Source: Apostichopus japonicus
Lineage: Eukaryota; Echinodermata; Holothuroidea; Aspidochirotida; Stichopodidae
Assembly (NCBI RefSeq): GCF_037975245.1
Contig: NC_092567.1
Location: 9,131,214-9,195,213 of the forward strand
Direction of reading: 5' to 3'
DNA length: 64,000 bases
Both the position numbers and the translations under genes were made by a program. The notes under the pieces were generated by a model, which had not been told where the DNA came from, searched no databases, and saw only the letters and a program-made list of their open reading frames with translations. Shown here one piece after another: positions 25,728-38,939 of the stretch; within the stretch, counting starts at the first letter, position 1, and each line of letters starts with the position of its first letter.

Positions 25728-26308
25728 CATACTGTACAATGTCCTTGGGATTTCTTGGGATTTTTCGGGGCCTGATCTTGGGAAAATGCAATATCGGGAG
25801 TGGTCACACTCCATGTAGGTTAGTGCACGACCTTATAGACGTCACTAATACACAACCCGATCACTTGTTATCGATGAAGTGGTGTGTTGCCGGATTTTGT
25901 CAAGGTCTTGGTACTATGGGCGAAGGTCATTAATTAAGTTTCGTAACTCACCGGGAAGCGATTAGAGGGGTGGGCGTAGGGTTGTGGAGCGCGTTTTCAT
26001 GCAGATGGTGACAATCCCAAGAAGAGATGCGTCTACGATCCATCTTAACATCCTGTAAATATCCTTGCCAGTTTTTCCTTCTATGTATAAATGAATGAAA
26101 AAAAGCAATTTTGAGAATTCCAATATTTACGCTTGCACGAACGTATACCTTAGCTTTAACTATGAGAGGAAAGCACTTGCTATGGACTACCAGAGGTAGC
26201 TGCTTGATGACAGCAAAGACACGTGCACTCGACAAACTATGTTTGCGTAAAATCCACACAAATAACCGACCACATTGTAGCCTTAACTCACACAGAGTCA
26301 CCATTGAA

Positions 26309-26602
26309 ATCTAGCCTAACCATCTGTTTATTCGCTAAAATTGTGTCGCGGTTAGCTTGCACTAAAATATTCACCGAATAATTTCGTTGCTGCTGCTATC
26401 TTCGACCACACGGTTGCCTAACACCACACTAAGTCAATGGGGAAATCTAGCCTTCACCATCTGCTTATTCGCTCAAATTTTAAGGCAGTTAGCTGGAACT
26501 AAAATATCATGGAATACTTTCATTATTACTGCTATCTTCGACCACAAACTAGCCTAACACCACACTAATTCAATGGGAAAAATCTTTCCTTAACCATCGG
26601 TT
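26309..26602. repeat. Tandem repeat, about 135-bp unit, 2.2 copies
   Basis: Units start near 26309 and 26444, with a partial third at 26582. Each contains ACCATCTG, TTATTCGCT, CTATCTTCGACCACA and CCTAACACCACACTAA in the same order. The copies differ by several substitutions, so the duplication is not very recent. A (CA)n run follows at 26608-26628. Confidence 0.8.
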
Positions 26603-26838
26603 TTTTTACACACACACACACACACACAAAAGCGTAGCCTTGTTTACAACTTTCAATTGAGTGATTTTATCCACACACGAAAAAGAACCATTACGAATGG
26701 ATAAACCTGGAAATAGTAAGCAATTGAAACAGCAATCTACACTACAAGAAAGTTATATAATCAAAATAGTATTACGTATTCGCGTGTCTTGATTAATCAA
26801 AACATGAAATCATGAAAGCACCCGCGTAGCAGTTACGA

Positions 26839-26930
26839 GACCCCCCCCCCCCCACAGAAAACGGGTACCCGTTTTTCGTGTTTTCGATTCGGGTACACGA
26901 ATGTTCGGTCGGGTATCCGGGTACCCGACT
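26839..26930. repeat. C-run and GGGTACCCG palindrome cluster
   Basis: After a run of 14 C there are overlapping palindromes based on GGGTACCCG (ACGGGTACCCGT, CGGGTATCCGGGTACCCG). It looks like the end of an old short element. Confidence 0.55.
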
Positions 26931-28540
26931 CAGGCCTAGAATGTTCTTACTCATTAAATACAAATATTGCTCGAGAAAAAGCTTTCATCCCTCGATTGGA
27001 TTAAGTAAATTATCATGGATGCAACTATGCTGCAGGCTATGGTAGTCTCTGATGAAAAAGGAATTATCAAGGCTATTTAAATTAGATATGTGTTTCTTGA
27101 GTTTAATGGAAATGAGCATTTGTCATATCGTCACCAGTATTGTTACCGAATCTTAAACGTAAAACTATAGGGACATGCAGTTAGTTATAGCAAGTGAATA
27201 GATCTGAACCGGTAAAACGGGCGGTTATTAATATAGTGTGCACTGCAACTATGATATCTTTGTAAGATACAAGCTTCAATAGTCTAGGCTCGCATTCAAA
27301 TTCCGGAATCAGAAAATGTAAACAAACAGAAACAAAGAGATGTTACAATGGTCTGTCCTATTTCAATTCAACAAGTATTGTAATTGTATACAATCGCTGC
27401 TGATATTTCTGTTTAGTTCGTGTTGCAGTTTTTTCACGGCCTTATTGATGTTCTGAAAGACAAACTGCAATAGAAATCATGATTTATATTGATATGATAT
27501 CTTCATTCATATTTGTTTACATGCAAGTGTATGTTTGTTTGTATCCATCAACACTTCTGTCGATATTAGACTTTAACTTAGGCTTCTTGAATCTTCTTAG
27601 AAGTTTGGACAGTGTTATTGTTCAATGTTATAATTATGTCATAATAACACAATGCTAGATTATACATACTTTCCTCCTACGTAAAGTACAAGTAGAGATA
27701 TTGATGTATTTGGTATGAATACAGTTGGAAAAAAAATAAGAAAGTGGCTGGAAACAAGACATATAAACCTTCGTTTATATAACTGACATACTCTCAGGAC
27801 ATCGGAAAAGGGATCTGGTGATTATGACGATGATTTATCCAGTCTTGTAGCTCCGTAATTCAACTCAATAAAGTAATTCCAAATACATCTTTTTCTTTTA
27901 TCAATATTTAAATTATTGGTTTTCATGATCTTTGATGACGTCACTAATGTGTTGTAAAATAAAGCTGAATATCTTGATAACCGGGTAGCTTAACAAACAT
28001 CACGAGTAATCAAACGTTTCATTTCTCTGTACAATAACACATCTATACTAGGATTCTACCTTAAATGATGATTTAAAATTAATTGATAGAAATGTCAATA
28101 CATGCAAACCTCTCTATCTTAGCCCCTCAACATTATTTCTCGGACTCGTGAAATGTTTTCTACTTTAGACAGATGTGTGTTTAACATCTACTAAATTATC
28201 TCGTGATAACAGCTTAGAGAGAGATTCATAGAAGATGTAGTCGAAGTCATTGTCAGTTTGTGCATTATTTAGAATATTCTAAACCGTCGATATTTGGACT
28301 TCATTTTCTACTCTCATAACGTTTTCCAACCCCACTCCCACCCTCCTCATTCCTATCCACTTTACAAAGCGAGGTATCAGCTGTCACATGCACCGTGTTC
28401 CTACACCTATGATTTATTCTTAATAAAGTGTGAAGAACATTAAACAAAGGAACCCTGAGTGTAAAACCAAAATTACCTCTCTTTACCGAACTGGGATGCT
28501 CTTAGATCCTCTTACATGGAGACTGGTTACGTGGTTATGA
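26931..28540. other. Intron, no gene recognised
   Basis: AT-rich DNA. AATAAA-like hexamers occur, for example near 27868, but no exon or terminator function can be assigned. Confidence 0.45.
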
Positions 28541-29386
28541 CAGGGACGTAGCCAGGAGGGGGGGGCAGGGGGAACGACTGCTCCCCCCTTTCAGTGTCGA
28601 AAAAAAATGTTTAAAAACTGTTGTACTTTGTCAGTGCTCTTTGGATCTTGAATACTCGTCAGCTCCGTTAACTCGATTATAATCGTAGTAACATTCAGGC
28701 CTACTGACTCAACTACTTACTTAGTTTAGCAAATGCAATTAGCTAAATTTAGCCTTTAGCCTATTACAAGCCCACAGTTGGCCACTGCGTAATAAAATAC
28801 ATATTGCCTACCTAACCGCATTCGATGGAATGTCACGAACCGTATGCACAACGATGTCGACAACGTTCGTTCTCATCCTTTCTACGATTCGTCCTAAGTT
28901 GTTGCACGAACAGCATGTTATGAAGCTAAGCTAGCAATCCTACGAAATACGCACTTCCTATAAATAATTAATACACTGCGATAACGATATTTGTTTTTAG
29001 GCCACTGCACATCTGGCTGTCTTACGAAATATGAAAGTTTATATTGTCCATCAGTTAAGTTCGACAAATGTATTAAAGTCCAGACATTGGACAATAAACA
29101 AGAATCATCCTACTGGAAACATTGTAAAAGAGCACTATGTTTGTCTTTCTGATACATTATGTAAAAGAACATGTAAAAGAATTCAAACAGGAAACAAAGT
29201 CTGCTGATAATATGATGTCATATGATAATGATGAAACTGGCAAAACATTGCACCAAATCGCATCTAAGGACCTTCAATTGTTCAAAAATATCTCAAAAGG
29301 GGTGTCCCCCTCCCCTTAAACCCCTCCCCCATATCAATCACAAAAAGTGCTCCCCCCCCCCTTTCAAATTCCTGGTTACGTCACTG
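28541..29386 (-). mobile_element. hAT-like element, CAGNGACGTAGCCAGG ends (copy 2)
   Basis: The left end is CAGGGACGTAGCCAGGAGG and the right end is CCTGGTTACGTCACTG. The flanking 8-mers are ggttatga (28533-28540) and ggtgatga (29387-29394), 7 of 8 identical. Its 846-bp length and interior match copy 1 at 23141-23916 in opposite orientation. No transposase is encoded, so it depends on a partner element. Confidence 0.88.
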
Positions 29387-29689
29387 GGTGATGAAAATGC
29401 TTTGTTTATTTTTTAACATACATACTTTACCTTAAATGTGTTATTAAACAAATCCCCTTTTCTTCTTTTAACATTTTTTTAAACAGTGTTTAATTATGGC
29501 TCTCGTGATTCATGATGACGTCACTGATGTCGGGTGTTCTCTGATATGTTCATCGTCTCGTGGATTATTATTCTTAATCTGAGCATCGAATACTCGACTA
29601 TCATGATTTGGTTTCTCAATTTAGTCCCAGACTTGTTTCTGTTTGAATGGGAGCTTATGTTTTGATTTAGGTTAATTGTATAATTGGTC

Positions 29690-29885
29690 AGATATATTAA
29701 TGAGATAATAAAAATTGTAACCTGATTGGTTATATAACTAAGAGGATAATGGTTTTAAACTGATTAGGTATAAAACCGAGATGATAATGATAGTAAACTG
29801 ATCGGTAATCTTACAGAGATATAAGGATTGTAAACTGATCAGCTCTATTACTGGGATGATAATGATAGTAAACTGATAAGATCAA
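29690..29885. repeat. Degenerate tandem repeat, about 55-bp unit
   Basis: The phrase GATGATAATGATAGTAAACTGAT and variants recur four times with spacers containing ATTAC or TAAAAC. Decayed copies extend at both sides. Confidence 0.7.
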
Positions 29886-30044
29886 AATTAAGAAATCAAC
29901 TAGATTGATTACTCAGCTAATATGAAGTTATCATCGAGAGCCAACATAAATCCAGTGAATAAAATGTTTTTGATTTCATTCCAGACCAAATAAAAAGAAA
30001 TTGCAGTTAAATCTACTATCAGTTTCTTTCATTTTATTCATCAG

Positions 30045-30100
30045 TTTGGAACTCGTCGAGTATTGATCGCCGCCTGAATCTACAGACTGGTCAATGGCAG
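30045..30100 (+). CDS. LRR-gene exon c
   Basis: Strong acceptor (TTATTCATCAG) and donor (CAG|GTAAGA). It takes one base from exon b and ends in phase 0, encoding V-WNSSSIDRRLNLQTGQWQ. There is no recognised domain. The phase match on both sides and the quality of the splice sites support it. It is short, so RNA evidence would be needed for certainty. Confidence 0.6.
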
Positions 30101-31263
30101 GTAAGATATTGCGCACCGTGCTTTCAGCTTTTGCTCATAATGCATTCTGGTCAGCTTATTTGAGCTAAGCTACCCTCTGTATTACTTTACCAGTAAATAC
30201 AAAATCAATATTGTGATAACATTAATAGGTGAAATACAGTGAATTGCTTATAGCAATATAATTAGATTGTGATGAACAGAAAATAACTAAAAAACAACTG
30301 AGATTTCAAGACATCTTCTTGCTCCTGCTACCAAACGTTGGTCAAATTTCTTTTATTATTTTTGCCTTTTCTATCTGGATGTCACCCTGTGTGTCCCTTA
30401 TTACCCAACCATACATTTGTTATATTATTCAAGATATTCTCTTCAAGTATATATAGAGGCACAATACTGGCTTGCAGAAACGAGACACACATGCTAATTT
30501 TTTTTTTAATTCAGGGTTTTATTAATTTTTGCTAACATTGAAGAAAAGAGGATTCTTCATCAGAACATAGTGACTATTTATGTATATTTATCTACTATAT
30601 GTACTAACAAGATAACATAATGAAAGTATGTACATACTGCTCGATTGTTGAAGGATACGTTACTTACGTGGTGTCCTTTTCACACTCAAAGAGGTGGAAT
30701 ATAATCTTTTAAGAAAGACTTATATAATTGGGAGTACTTTTCTCTAATATCTCCTACCACTGTCAATCAATTTTTAATTAGATATTAGAATATTAAATAA
30801 TTGGACACCGTAATTATAACGTTAAATAGAAGAACTTCAGGTCCTCAATGGCAAACAGTTTTCTTCATTTCATCCCTGTTATTTCTTTATCTAAATGTGT
30901 GATGTAATATCTTTTCAAAACAGAACTGTCTGAGATAAGATATACTTCGTACAAAATATGAAAAACTGGTACTCCAGCTATAAACTACAATACTGTATCC
31001 TTATACACTAATAGAGAATACTCATAATAGTTCAGAAAGATTAACGTATATGGGACAAAATCACTCTAATTGTATTTTCTAAAACTCATTTCGAGACAGC
31101 CGTCACTGCATGTAAACATACAGTAATGAGTGAAGGGATACGCGATTCTAGTAGTTTCAGTTTGTAAAGATATAACGTTATCCTTTTAGACATTCAGAGA
31201 AAAGCGGAATTCAGATCGCTGTGTAAGAAAGAAGAGAACATTGAGAGATTATATTTATATTTA
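30101..31263. other. Intron, no feature recognised
   Basis: AT-rich sequence without repeats or exons that could be supported. Confidence 0.5.
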
Positions 31264-31573
31264 GGTTTGCAGTCTTGTTCAGGGCCAAGGCCCTCTTTCA
31301 CGACTTTACAACTTAACCCTGGTCATTGGTAACTTGTCACACCCACACACCAAAGTGTGCACAATTCAATCAATTTCTCTTGGGGTACCGCAGTACACCA
31401 CAACCACGTGTCCCCTGGGGGACTTCCCATTGGGTGCAGCCACAAACCGGCGCACGCAACTATGTTTAAAAGTTACTTCGAAAGTCCCAATTTAAACACC
31501 TGATCTGGCCAGGACTCGAACCTGTAATCCTTCGATCACAAGTCCACTGCCTTAACCACTTGACCAAAACGCC
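31264..31573 (-). mobile_element. tRNA-derived SINE
   Basis: On the minus strand the head reads TGGTCAAGTGGTTAAG (31551-31566), a typical A box, and GGTTCGAGTCC (31512-31522), an exact B box, at tRNA-like spacing. About 240 bp of body follows, containing CCCCCAGGGGACACGTGG and TGTACTGCGGTACCCCAAG. The outer stem of a tRNA cannot form, so this is a SINE head and not a working tRNA gene. Transcription would be by RNA polymerase III. Confidence 0.85.
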
Positions 31574-31879
31574 CTCTTCAGATCGGAGCGCAGGGAGTGG
31601 GGGGGGGGTGGGGAGGAGCTGGTATGCTAGCATTGTTTTCATGAATCTTATTCAAGCCCGTCCAATGAATAGTTCTTTATTGAAACACCCGTACAACTTC
31701 CATATCAGTGATACTTTTAGTATTACAAATATTGCAAAGATATTGCTGAAAGGTTTACCCTACATGTTTGTTACGTATAGGGCAATCACTTTGACATATA
31801 CCGTCTTATTATTTTGAGGGGGTGTGAAAGTACATCAGTAAACTTCACGTTTATTCTCCGATGAATCGTATAAAGTTAT

Positions 31880-33170
31880 GCATCATTTTGAACCTGGTCT
31901 TGCTAAGTTTCTTGTAAGTTATGTGTAATTGTTCATCATAACATATAGAACATTCGTAACAGTCTGTTTAACTGACCCAGTATCTTACTGTAGCAGCTCC
32001 CTGGTTTTAACTGGCCATGTTTAGGTTTTTAGTTGTTTCTGATGGTGTGAGACGTGGGTCTTCCATGCATCATTATAACACTAACAGCTTTATTACTTTA
32101 AAATGTTGGACATGGTTTATTTAATTGCTAATCAAATCAAATTAAACCATTTCTATGGTACTTTGCGAATTGGTCAAAAACACAGGATGGTGATGGGGAA
32201 AACTTGGAAGTTAGTAATAGGAATTAGATGTATGTGGAAATTGACTCTAAAAACTTATTTTAAGTTGATTTCTATACTTTCGTATTGTTTAACTCAAATA
32301 ATGTTGAGAATTAATTCAATACGTAGACGTTTTAATAAAATTAAATAAAGCTGCATGCTACTTAATAGGTTATAACGTTGACACATAACTGGATAGCCCT
32401 GCAACTAATTAAGAATATAAATATGTTGTATCAATCACATGAGTGCTACTTATTAGTGAGTTATTTATCGTTTAACCAGATTCAGACAATACTGTGTCCC
32501 ACCAATTTTTTGCAATGTTTTATTTGTTTGTTTCCAAACCTTTAATATCTCTGCCTACTCTCATCTTTCCTGGTTTGATTTTGGTGAAATAAAGTAAAAT
32601 TATTTTTTTCAAGGTCCTTATCTTTCATTTAAAGGTCTAGTTTGTTACCAGCAGATTGTAGCAAAAACAACACAAAGTGCAGAAGCTATAAATATCCATG
32701 ATGGTATTCTTCCTTGTGAATTAAGTCTTTCTAATAAATTTATTTTTTCCTTAAAAAGCATTAGGGTATTTAAAGGATCACTTGCTTAAATGATGATTAA
32801 TCCAGATTAATGTATACGTGGCTGATATAAGTGTGTGGGTCCAAGCAGGTTTATATATATAATGAATCTCGTTTTATTTGAAATCAATAAACTCTGGTAT
32901 ATTCTTCTGAATGGTAATGCTTGTCATGGTCTTGGTCATTTGTATATATGAAGAGAAGAGGAGCTATTTTAATTACTGACATTGCAAGGGTTCCGGGGGG
33001 GGGGGGGGTAGGAATATTGTATTCGTGTAAAATGGGAATAAATTAGAAAACAAAAATAAACTCTATAGTATATATGTGTAGCTCTACTAACCCGTTTCGT
33101 TGTTATCTTGTACGGATACCATGGCAATCAAAACATATGCAATGAATTGATAAAATATGAATATAAGACA
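31880..33170. repeat. Old segmental duplication, copy 1
   Basis: It matches 33930-35170 in order. Shared landmarks are TCCCTGGTTTTA(A)CTGG (31998 and 34085), ACCAGCAGATTGTAGCAAAAACAACACAAAGT (32648 and 34447; only part is quoted as one match) and GATACCATGG (33115 and 35119). The two differ by many substitutions and indels. Both lie in the same intron. Confidence 0.75.
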
Positions 33171-33929
33171 AATATTCATATCATTTCCCGCGTGTTTTTC
33201 ATTAAACAGACACAAAAATACATACATTAGACGATTTTAAAGGAGTCAGGATCCGGGTTGGATGTGGGGGGGGGGGGGGGGGTTGGAGTGGAATTTGTAC
33301 AACTACGGTATAGTCGGTAACTGATAATCTGATTTAAATATTCATAAGTTGTCATCCGCTAATTGTTTATTTTTTCTTGATAATTATCTTCAAGTGTATA
33401 TAGGATAGTTGATTGTCACACCCGGACCTTCCAGCCTCATGCATTACTTATTGTTAGTTTCTATGACTGGGTGGAGAGTTGATTGCGCCAAATAATAGAG
33501 GAACAACTCATGTAAACTTTTGTATCACGTTTATTCCAAACGTAGAAACAAACTTATAAAAATCTGGAACTAAACAGAAATACATATCTTTAAAATATTT
33601 TCTTGAGATAAAAGTCTGTAAATAAATAACGAGCATTGGTATGATAATTAACAACTAAGCATATCATATCAACATTTAGCAGAACACTAGTAGCGTGTAT
33701 GACTTTGAAACAACATAATTGACATTACCGACCCTTCTTAACATTTCCAATATACCACTATAAATTCTCGTGAAACATTGGTATTATTCTTCTGAAACAA
33801 AGCTTATCTGTAGTAAAATCAATGACGTTAACAAATATCTTAATCAAATAATGTCTTCACCTAAATGAATGTACTGAACATATCCCGCTTTTACGTCACC
33901 ATCTCGATGTACATTAAATATGAAACCGT

Positions 33930-35170
33930 AGAATGTTGTCAATCATGTTGCATCGTTCTTGTTTATGTTCAATTAGTTTCGAGCAAATGTACATCATAGC
34001 ACATACAACAGTCGTAACAACATTCCGTTTAGCCGACCCTGTAGCTTACTGTAGCTGCCCTAGCTAATGGCTTTGTAGCAGGCTCCCTGGTTTTACTGGT
34101 TATGTTCATTTTCTTCGTTTTCTCCGGTGTTACGAGAAGGTGGTATTCCATTAACTAAAGCTGCCTATTACGTCATAGGTTGTCAATTGACCAAACCGTG
34201 AAATATTCGCATAATTATTGGATACCCTGCAACTAACAAAGACATCTAGATATGTTGTCACAATCACGTGAATGCTTATGATTATTGTATTATTCGTCCT
34301 TTAACCAGATTTAGACAATTTGTGTCCCATAAATTTAGTGTCATAGATATTTGTTTGTTAAAAAACTTACTTTAATCTTCCCAGGTGGACTGAAGTAACA
34401 TTATGTTTTCAAGACCTTCTCATTATTTTAACGGTCAAGTTTGCTACCAGCAGATTGTAGCAAAAACAACACAAAGTACAGAAGTGCACTTTTGCTATCC
34501 GTTAAGTTCAATCTTACTCAATTATTAACTTAAATTTATCAAGGTAAATGTTTCTGTGACGGTTTCACGTATACACTCATGTGTATAATAAATGAAATAC
34601 CTGTAGTGTCTAGGTCAGTAATGAGGATGAACTGGTAGTGCAACAGATGGTGACCGATTTAAGCAGCGCGATTCAACATTGTTGTTATTTGTATGGTTTT
34701 AAAATCATACCAGAAACTGGTTTTAATTGCCTATTATATGTGTGTGGGGTGCATAGATAAACGAACTTGCTTGTAAACATCCGACTCACCGTTTCCCAGA
34801 ATGTGAATGCTGGACATTTTGGCGATTGATATAAATGAAGGAAGAGGTGATACGTATATTGATAAAATGAAAGAAAATTGAAGATTTTTTTTTTTGTAAT
34901 TTGTGAAAATATTATATTCGTGATATGGAATATACCGTATAAGAAGAAGATCTTGCAAATATGTTTTTAGTGGCTCCAGATTCGCTCTGTAGAGCAAATC
35001 ATTACCAATGATTCGGTGGAGCTGTGATTAATCACTTTAAACGCACATTTACACAACAAGACCATGATATCAGTCAATGTGTGGGGGCAATTATACTACT
35101 GCTTCGTTATATTGTATAGATACCATGGTAACCAAATAACTGTAGACACGTATTATGTGACGCTGTATAC
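33930..35170. repeat. Old segmental duplication, copy 2
   Basis: Second copy of the block at 31880-33170, offset by about 2.0 kb. A third fragment around 35490-35530 (GTGGTCCAAGCAGGCTTATATA) matches 32840-32862, so the unit was probably copied more than once. Confidence 0.72.
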
Positions 35171-36159
35171 GAACACAATGTTGAAAATGAGCACGCACAT
35201 GAATCAGTTTTTTTTTTCAAGATACTACGTCATGGATATAAATATATGCTAAGCCCGTGCCGTAAATTGCTTTCTGAATTTTGTTAAAAAGCATCACACC
35301 TACTCAGTCAAAAATGTTTTATTGGTAAAAATATCGATGCATACTTTTCATCTCTAGAATCTTAACGTTGTGACGTCACTGTACGCAGCAAAGTTAGTAA
35401 ATGTTACTCGTTCTAATAGTGTCAGTTGTAATGGGAGTTGAGGGATCCCTATTGATTATATTTTATTATTTATTTAGATTAGCGTGACTGACATACATGT
35501 GTGGTCCAAGCAGGCTTATATATGAAAAGGCAGATCTGGTTATAACTTGAAACAAAGAAACAAGTGTATTTTTTTAGGCAGATTTCATCAATTAGATGTA
35601 TTTTAACATGCAAGGAAAATTAAAGTAGATGTGACTGCATTAAAGGTCAACCTAAAGGTGTTAAATTTAAGATTTTATATAACTTTCAAGAAACGTCTTT
35701 TAGTACCACCCTCTTTATATGTAGAGTACTATGAATAAGCAGCAGCATTATGATACAAAAAATGGCAACGGTGAATCTGAACTAATAATGGTGTAAAATA
35801 TTTGCATTATTTCTTTCGTCGTTTGAGTATATGAGCAACCCAAACCAAGTGCAGCTAATACATAGAGACAGAGCAAAGACGAGCTCACGTCGTTTCTGCC
35901 AATACTAGTCTTACAGACACACAGGGCGTATCGGTAACATAAACCCACTCTAAATATTCCTTAATTTACAGACCGTCGCTTCCTGGTCTAAATGTTCCTT
36001 GTCTAACGTTGAGCAGAGAGAGTCAACTATTTTAAAACTAATAATGTGCGCATGTACAAACTTCCAATTGAACATACATAGACAGGGTAAATTTAAATTA
36101 AAAAAAATATGTGCAAGAATTATTATATTTAGTGAAATGTTTAAATTGTTAACATATCT

Positions 36160-36270
36160 ATTTGATTATCCCACTGTGTCTCTTATTGTATATTTTGATC
36201 GCACAATTGCATTTCCCAAACATTCATGGATATCTTTACACTACTAACAAAACGATAGCAACAGACCGTC
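36160..36270. repeat. Duplicated intronic segment paired with 41000-41105
   Basis: TGTGTCTCTTATTG, AATTGCATTTCCCAAAC, ATGGATATCT and AACGATA.AAACAGA-like phrases appear in the same order at 41000-41105. In the second place the similarity stops just before the 5-kb element at 41118. Confidence 0.7.
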
Positions 36271-36744
36271 TCAGACGAAGGGGGGGGGGGGGCGGGTGTA
36301 AACAATGTGCTGACCAAGCAAGAGTTTTCTTTTTCTGACAACGATGTTCTGGGGTCTATCTTTAAATACTGCCCTCTTTTCCCTACTCGTCATCTTCTCT
36401 GTCGTCCATTGTATCCATCTGATCATCTCAGTCATCATGACGTCACTCAGTGTTTAATGACGTCACTAGTGGTTGATGACGGGTTTAAAACTAACTATGT
36501 CTTCCCTATATAGCTGATGTTTATATTCATGTTATTAAGTCCGTGCATCTTACATTGACGAGTCTGTCTCCTTTATTGACTTTAGTGTGTTCAATGCAGA
36601 TGTGCGTTAACCTGCCAGGAATAGTTTACTGTGATATTTGTAAAGATATATCATTGTAACTATATATTTTTTGCTTCGCCATATTATGTTTTCCTGAAAT
36701 TCATTTTCAAAATCTCATAAATATAATATTTCTCTTCCTTTCAG

Positions 36745-36780
36745 GCCTGTGACAGTTTGGGTAATCTACCAGGAGAAGAG
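36745..36780 (+). CDS. LRR-gene exon d, 36-bp microexon
   Basis: Acceptor TCTCTTCCTTTCAG and donor GAG|GTAAGA are both strong. The 12 codons read ACDSLGNLPGEE, phase 0 on both sides. Being a multiple of three it could be skipped without a frameshift. Confidence 0.6.
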
Positions 36781-37649
36781 GTAAGAGAGACATAGATTCA
36801 TGTTCCTGTTAATTAGTAACGGTAATTTTAATAACAGACAAAGAGGTATTAATTAATGTGAAACAAAGAAATAAGACAAAATAGTATTAGACTATGTTTC
36901 TCATCAGGGGGAAAGATTTATGATTGTCGTGTATCGAACATGTAATTTAGAGAGGCCAGTTACAAGTTTATATACCGTAACGATGATAGCACTGTTCTTA
37001 ATGTCAACTTTAGATGCGGCCTAAATAATCTTACTTCCGCACACACAGTCAAAGAAATCCTAAACAAAGAAACGAATAGACCTTTAAATACAACAAGGTT
37101 TAGTAAGATGTTATGGTGTGTTACAAGCCTCACACAACATTGAAAAAAAAAACTTTTAAAATATCAATCCCCTCCAGCCGGCACATGGTTGATGATTATT
37201 TTATTGTTCATTAATTTCTTCGCGAAACAAATTTTCACAGGATATTAACTGTGACAGGTACTGACAAAGAAAAAAAAACATTTTAAATGTCACTTTTATT
37301 GTTACATAAAATTATATATTAACATAATTAAATGTCAGATGATGATTCAACATTGTTACCGTATAGTGTAACAATTTTCTCTACACACAAATAGGTCCAT
37401 ACTCAAATCTCCCATAAATCTCTACTCCGGTATTCTTTGATGATATAAAGTCATTGGAATCAATCTCTGGGGTCAGGGAGGAGTTGGGAATGGTTAAGGA
37501 GAAGCTTAGCTTCTCACAGAAATTCGGTAAACGATGGAATAAAGTTTGCATGTAAGCATCGTCACATACCCGTCAAACAGGAACACATTAAATATTGAAA
37601 TCGAAGAGATAAACTGATAGGCTCTAATGGTAATGTGAGTATACGAGAG

Positions 37650-38245
37650 CGTCCACTGTGACATAAAATGACTAATTTGGAGTAGAAATCATTCCCTGTG
37701 GAATGTGAGCATACCAAGCTGTTGCGATACCAAATATAAGGAACCTAGAAACAATATAGTTGTGGTAATAACAAATACTGGGTTTGTAAAGTCACCATGC
37801 AGAAGACGGATGAGTTGACGTGATGAAGTATTTCTGTTGAAAGGCAGTAAAATAGCAGCTTGTAGTTCCATTGTTTTAATTCCGAGGGAGGGAGGATTCG
37901 TCCGACTAAATGATCTAACATATATTACCAAAGTTGGAAGAAGATGTATATTCCCCCTACTCCCCCAAATGGACGTCTATTAAACTAATGTCATTAAACC
38001 GTCAAAAATGATATAATATTTACATATATGCTACATCGGCCTGTTCACGTTTTTAATTAAGAATCGCTCTACTGATACTGTACAGAGAAACTAACAATAT
38101 AATAAGAAATAAAAGTAGGTAATTCGTGTTTCATGAGACATTTATTCAGTTCCTTCAGAATACAGACATAATATAAATATGCACATCTATCGTGTGGTTT
38201 TATATTAAATATGCGTCTCCCGTGGAGACCGTTGGACTACCATGG
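37650..38245. repeat. Intronic duplication B, copy 1
   Basis: It matches 46190-47535: ATTGTGACATAAAATGACTAA-type start, AATGTGAGCATACCAAGCTG, CCATGCAGAAGACGGATGAG, AAGTATTTCTGTTGAAAGGC and AATAAGAAATAAAAGTAGG. It lies in the intron before exon 38895. Confidence 0.85.
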
Positions 38246-38894
38246 CTTGCAAAATTCTAACAAACTTAATAATAAGAGGGGCCTTTTTAGAATTAAACTT
38301 ATCATCAATTTAAGATTACTTTAACGTGAGTTGAATTTGATTGATATCATTGAAGAATTTAACGCATGTCTGCAAGTTTACTTATTTGGTTCTTTGTATT
38401 TGGAGGAAAGGAAATTCCCAATTCATGAATTTGTTCCTTCGTGCAACAATGTTTGTAACTGTAAAATATAAATGCAAATAATTGCTCTATGTTCCTCCAA
38501 ATAAATATTTTATTTTCAAAAGTGTCTGTCATATAAGTATTTTCGATGTACGTGGAGTACTGATTAAGGGTGAAAAAACGGCAAACGCGAAAAAAAAATG
38601 TTTTTTTTTTAAACTCATGGGTTTAAACCGTCAAAATGTTTGAATCTTGTTAAAATATCATTGTCACAATTCTTGTTACTCTCAAAAATTGTTATTATGA
38701 AAAGATTTCGTGTTTTAGTTCGTTTTTAATCTGACCAGAGGACAGCTGCAGGGTGAAAGGAAAGTATTCAGAAATCTGCGAACAGGAATAACATAAGTCA
38801 GATAGATATAGCGCACTTTAATTAGGATTACCTTTGTATGATTATTTCTTTATGATTATTTGATGTATGATTATTTGGTTTCCCTTTCTTGCAG

Positions 38895-38939
38895 GGTTAC
38901 ATCGAACCTAGTTCATCGGAAGATGATACGGATGAAGAA
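38895..38939 (+). CDS. LRR-gene exon e, acidic linker
   Basis: Acceptor TTTCTTGCAG, donor GAA|GTAAGA, phase 0 on both sides. It encodes GYIEPSSSEDDTDEE, a Ser and acidic stretch with possible casein-kinase-2 sites (SSSEDD). It joins smoothly to the Asp/Gly repeat of the next exon. Confidence 0.68.

Noticed and set aside
31500-31573. A tRNA gene on the minus strand with exact A and B boxes
   Set aside because: The acceptor stem cannot pair and a SINE body follows directly.
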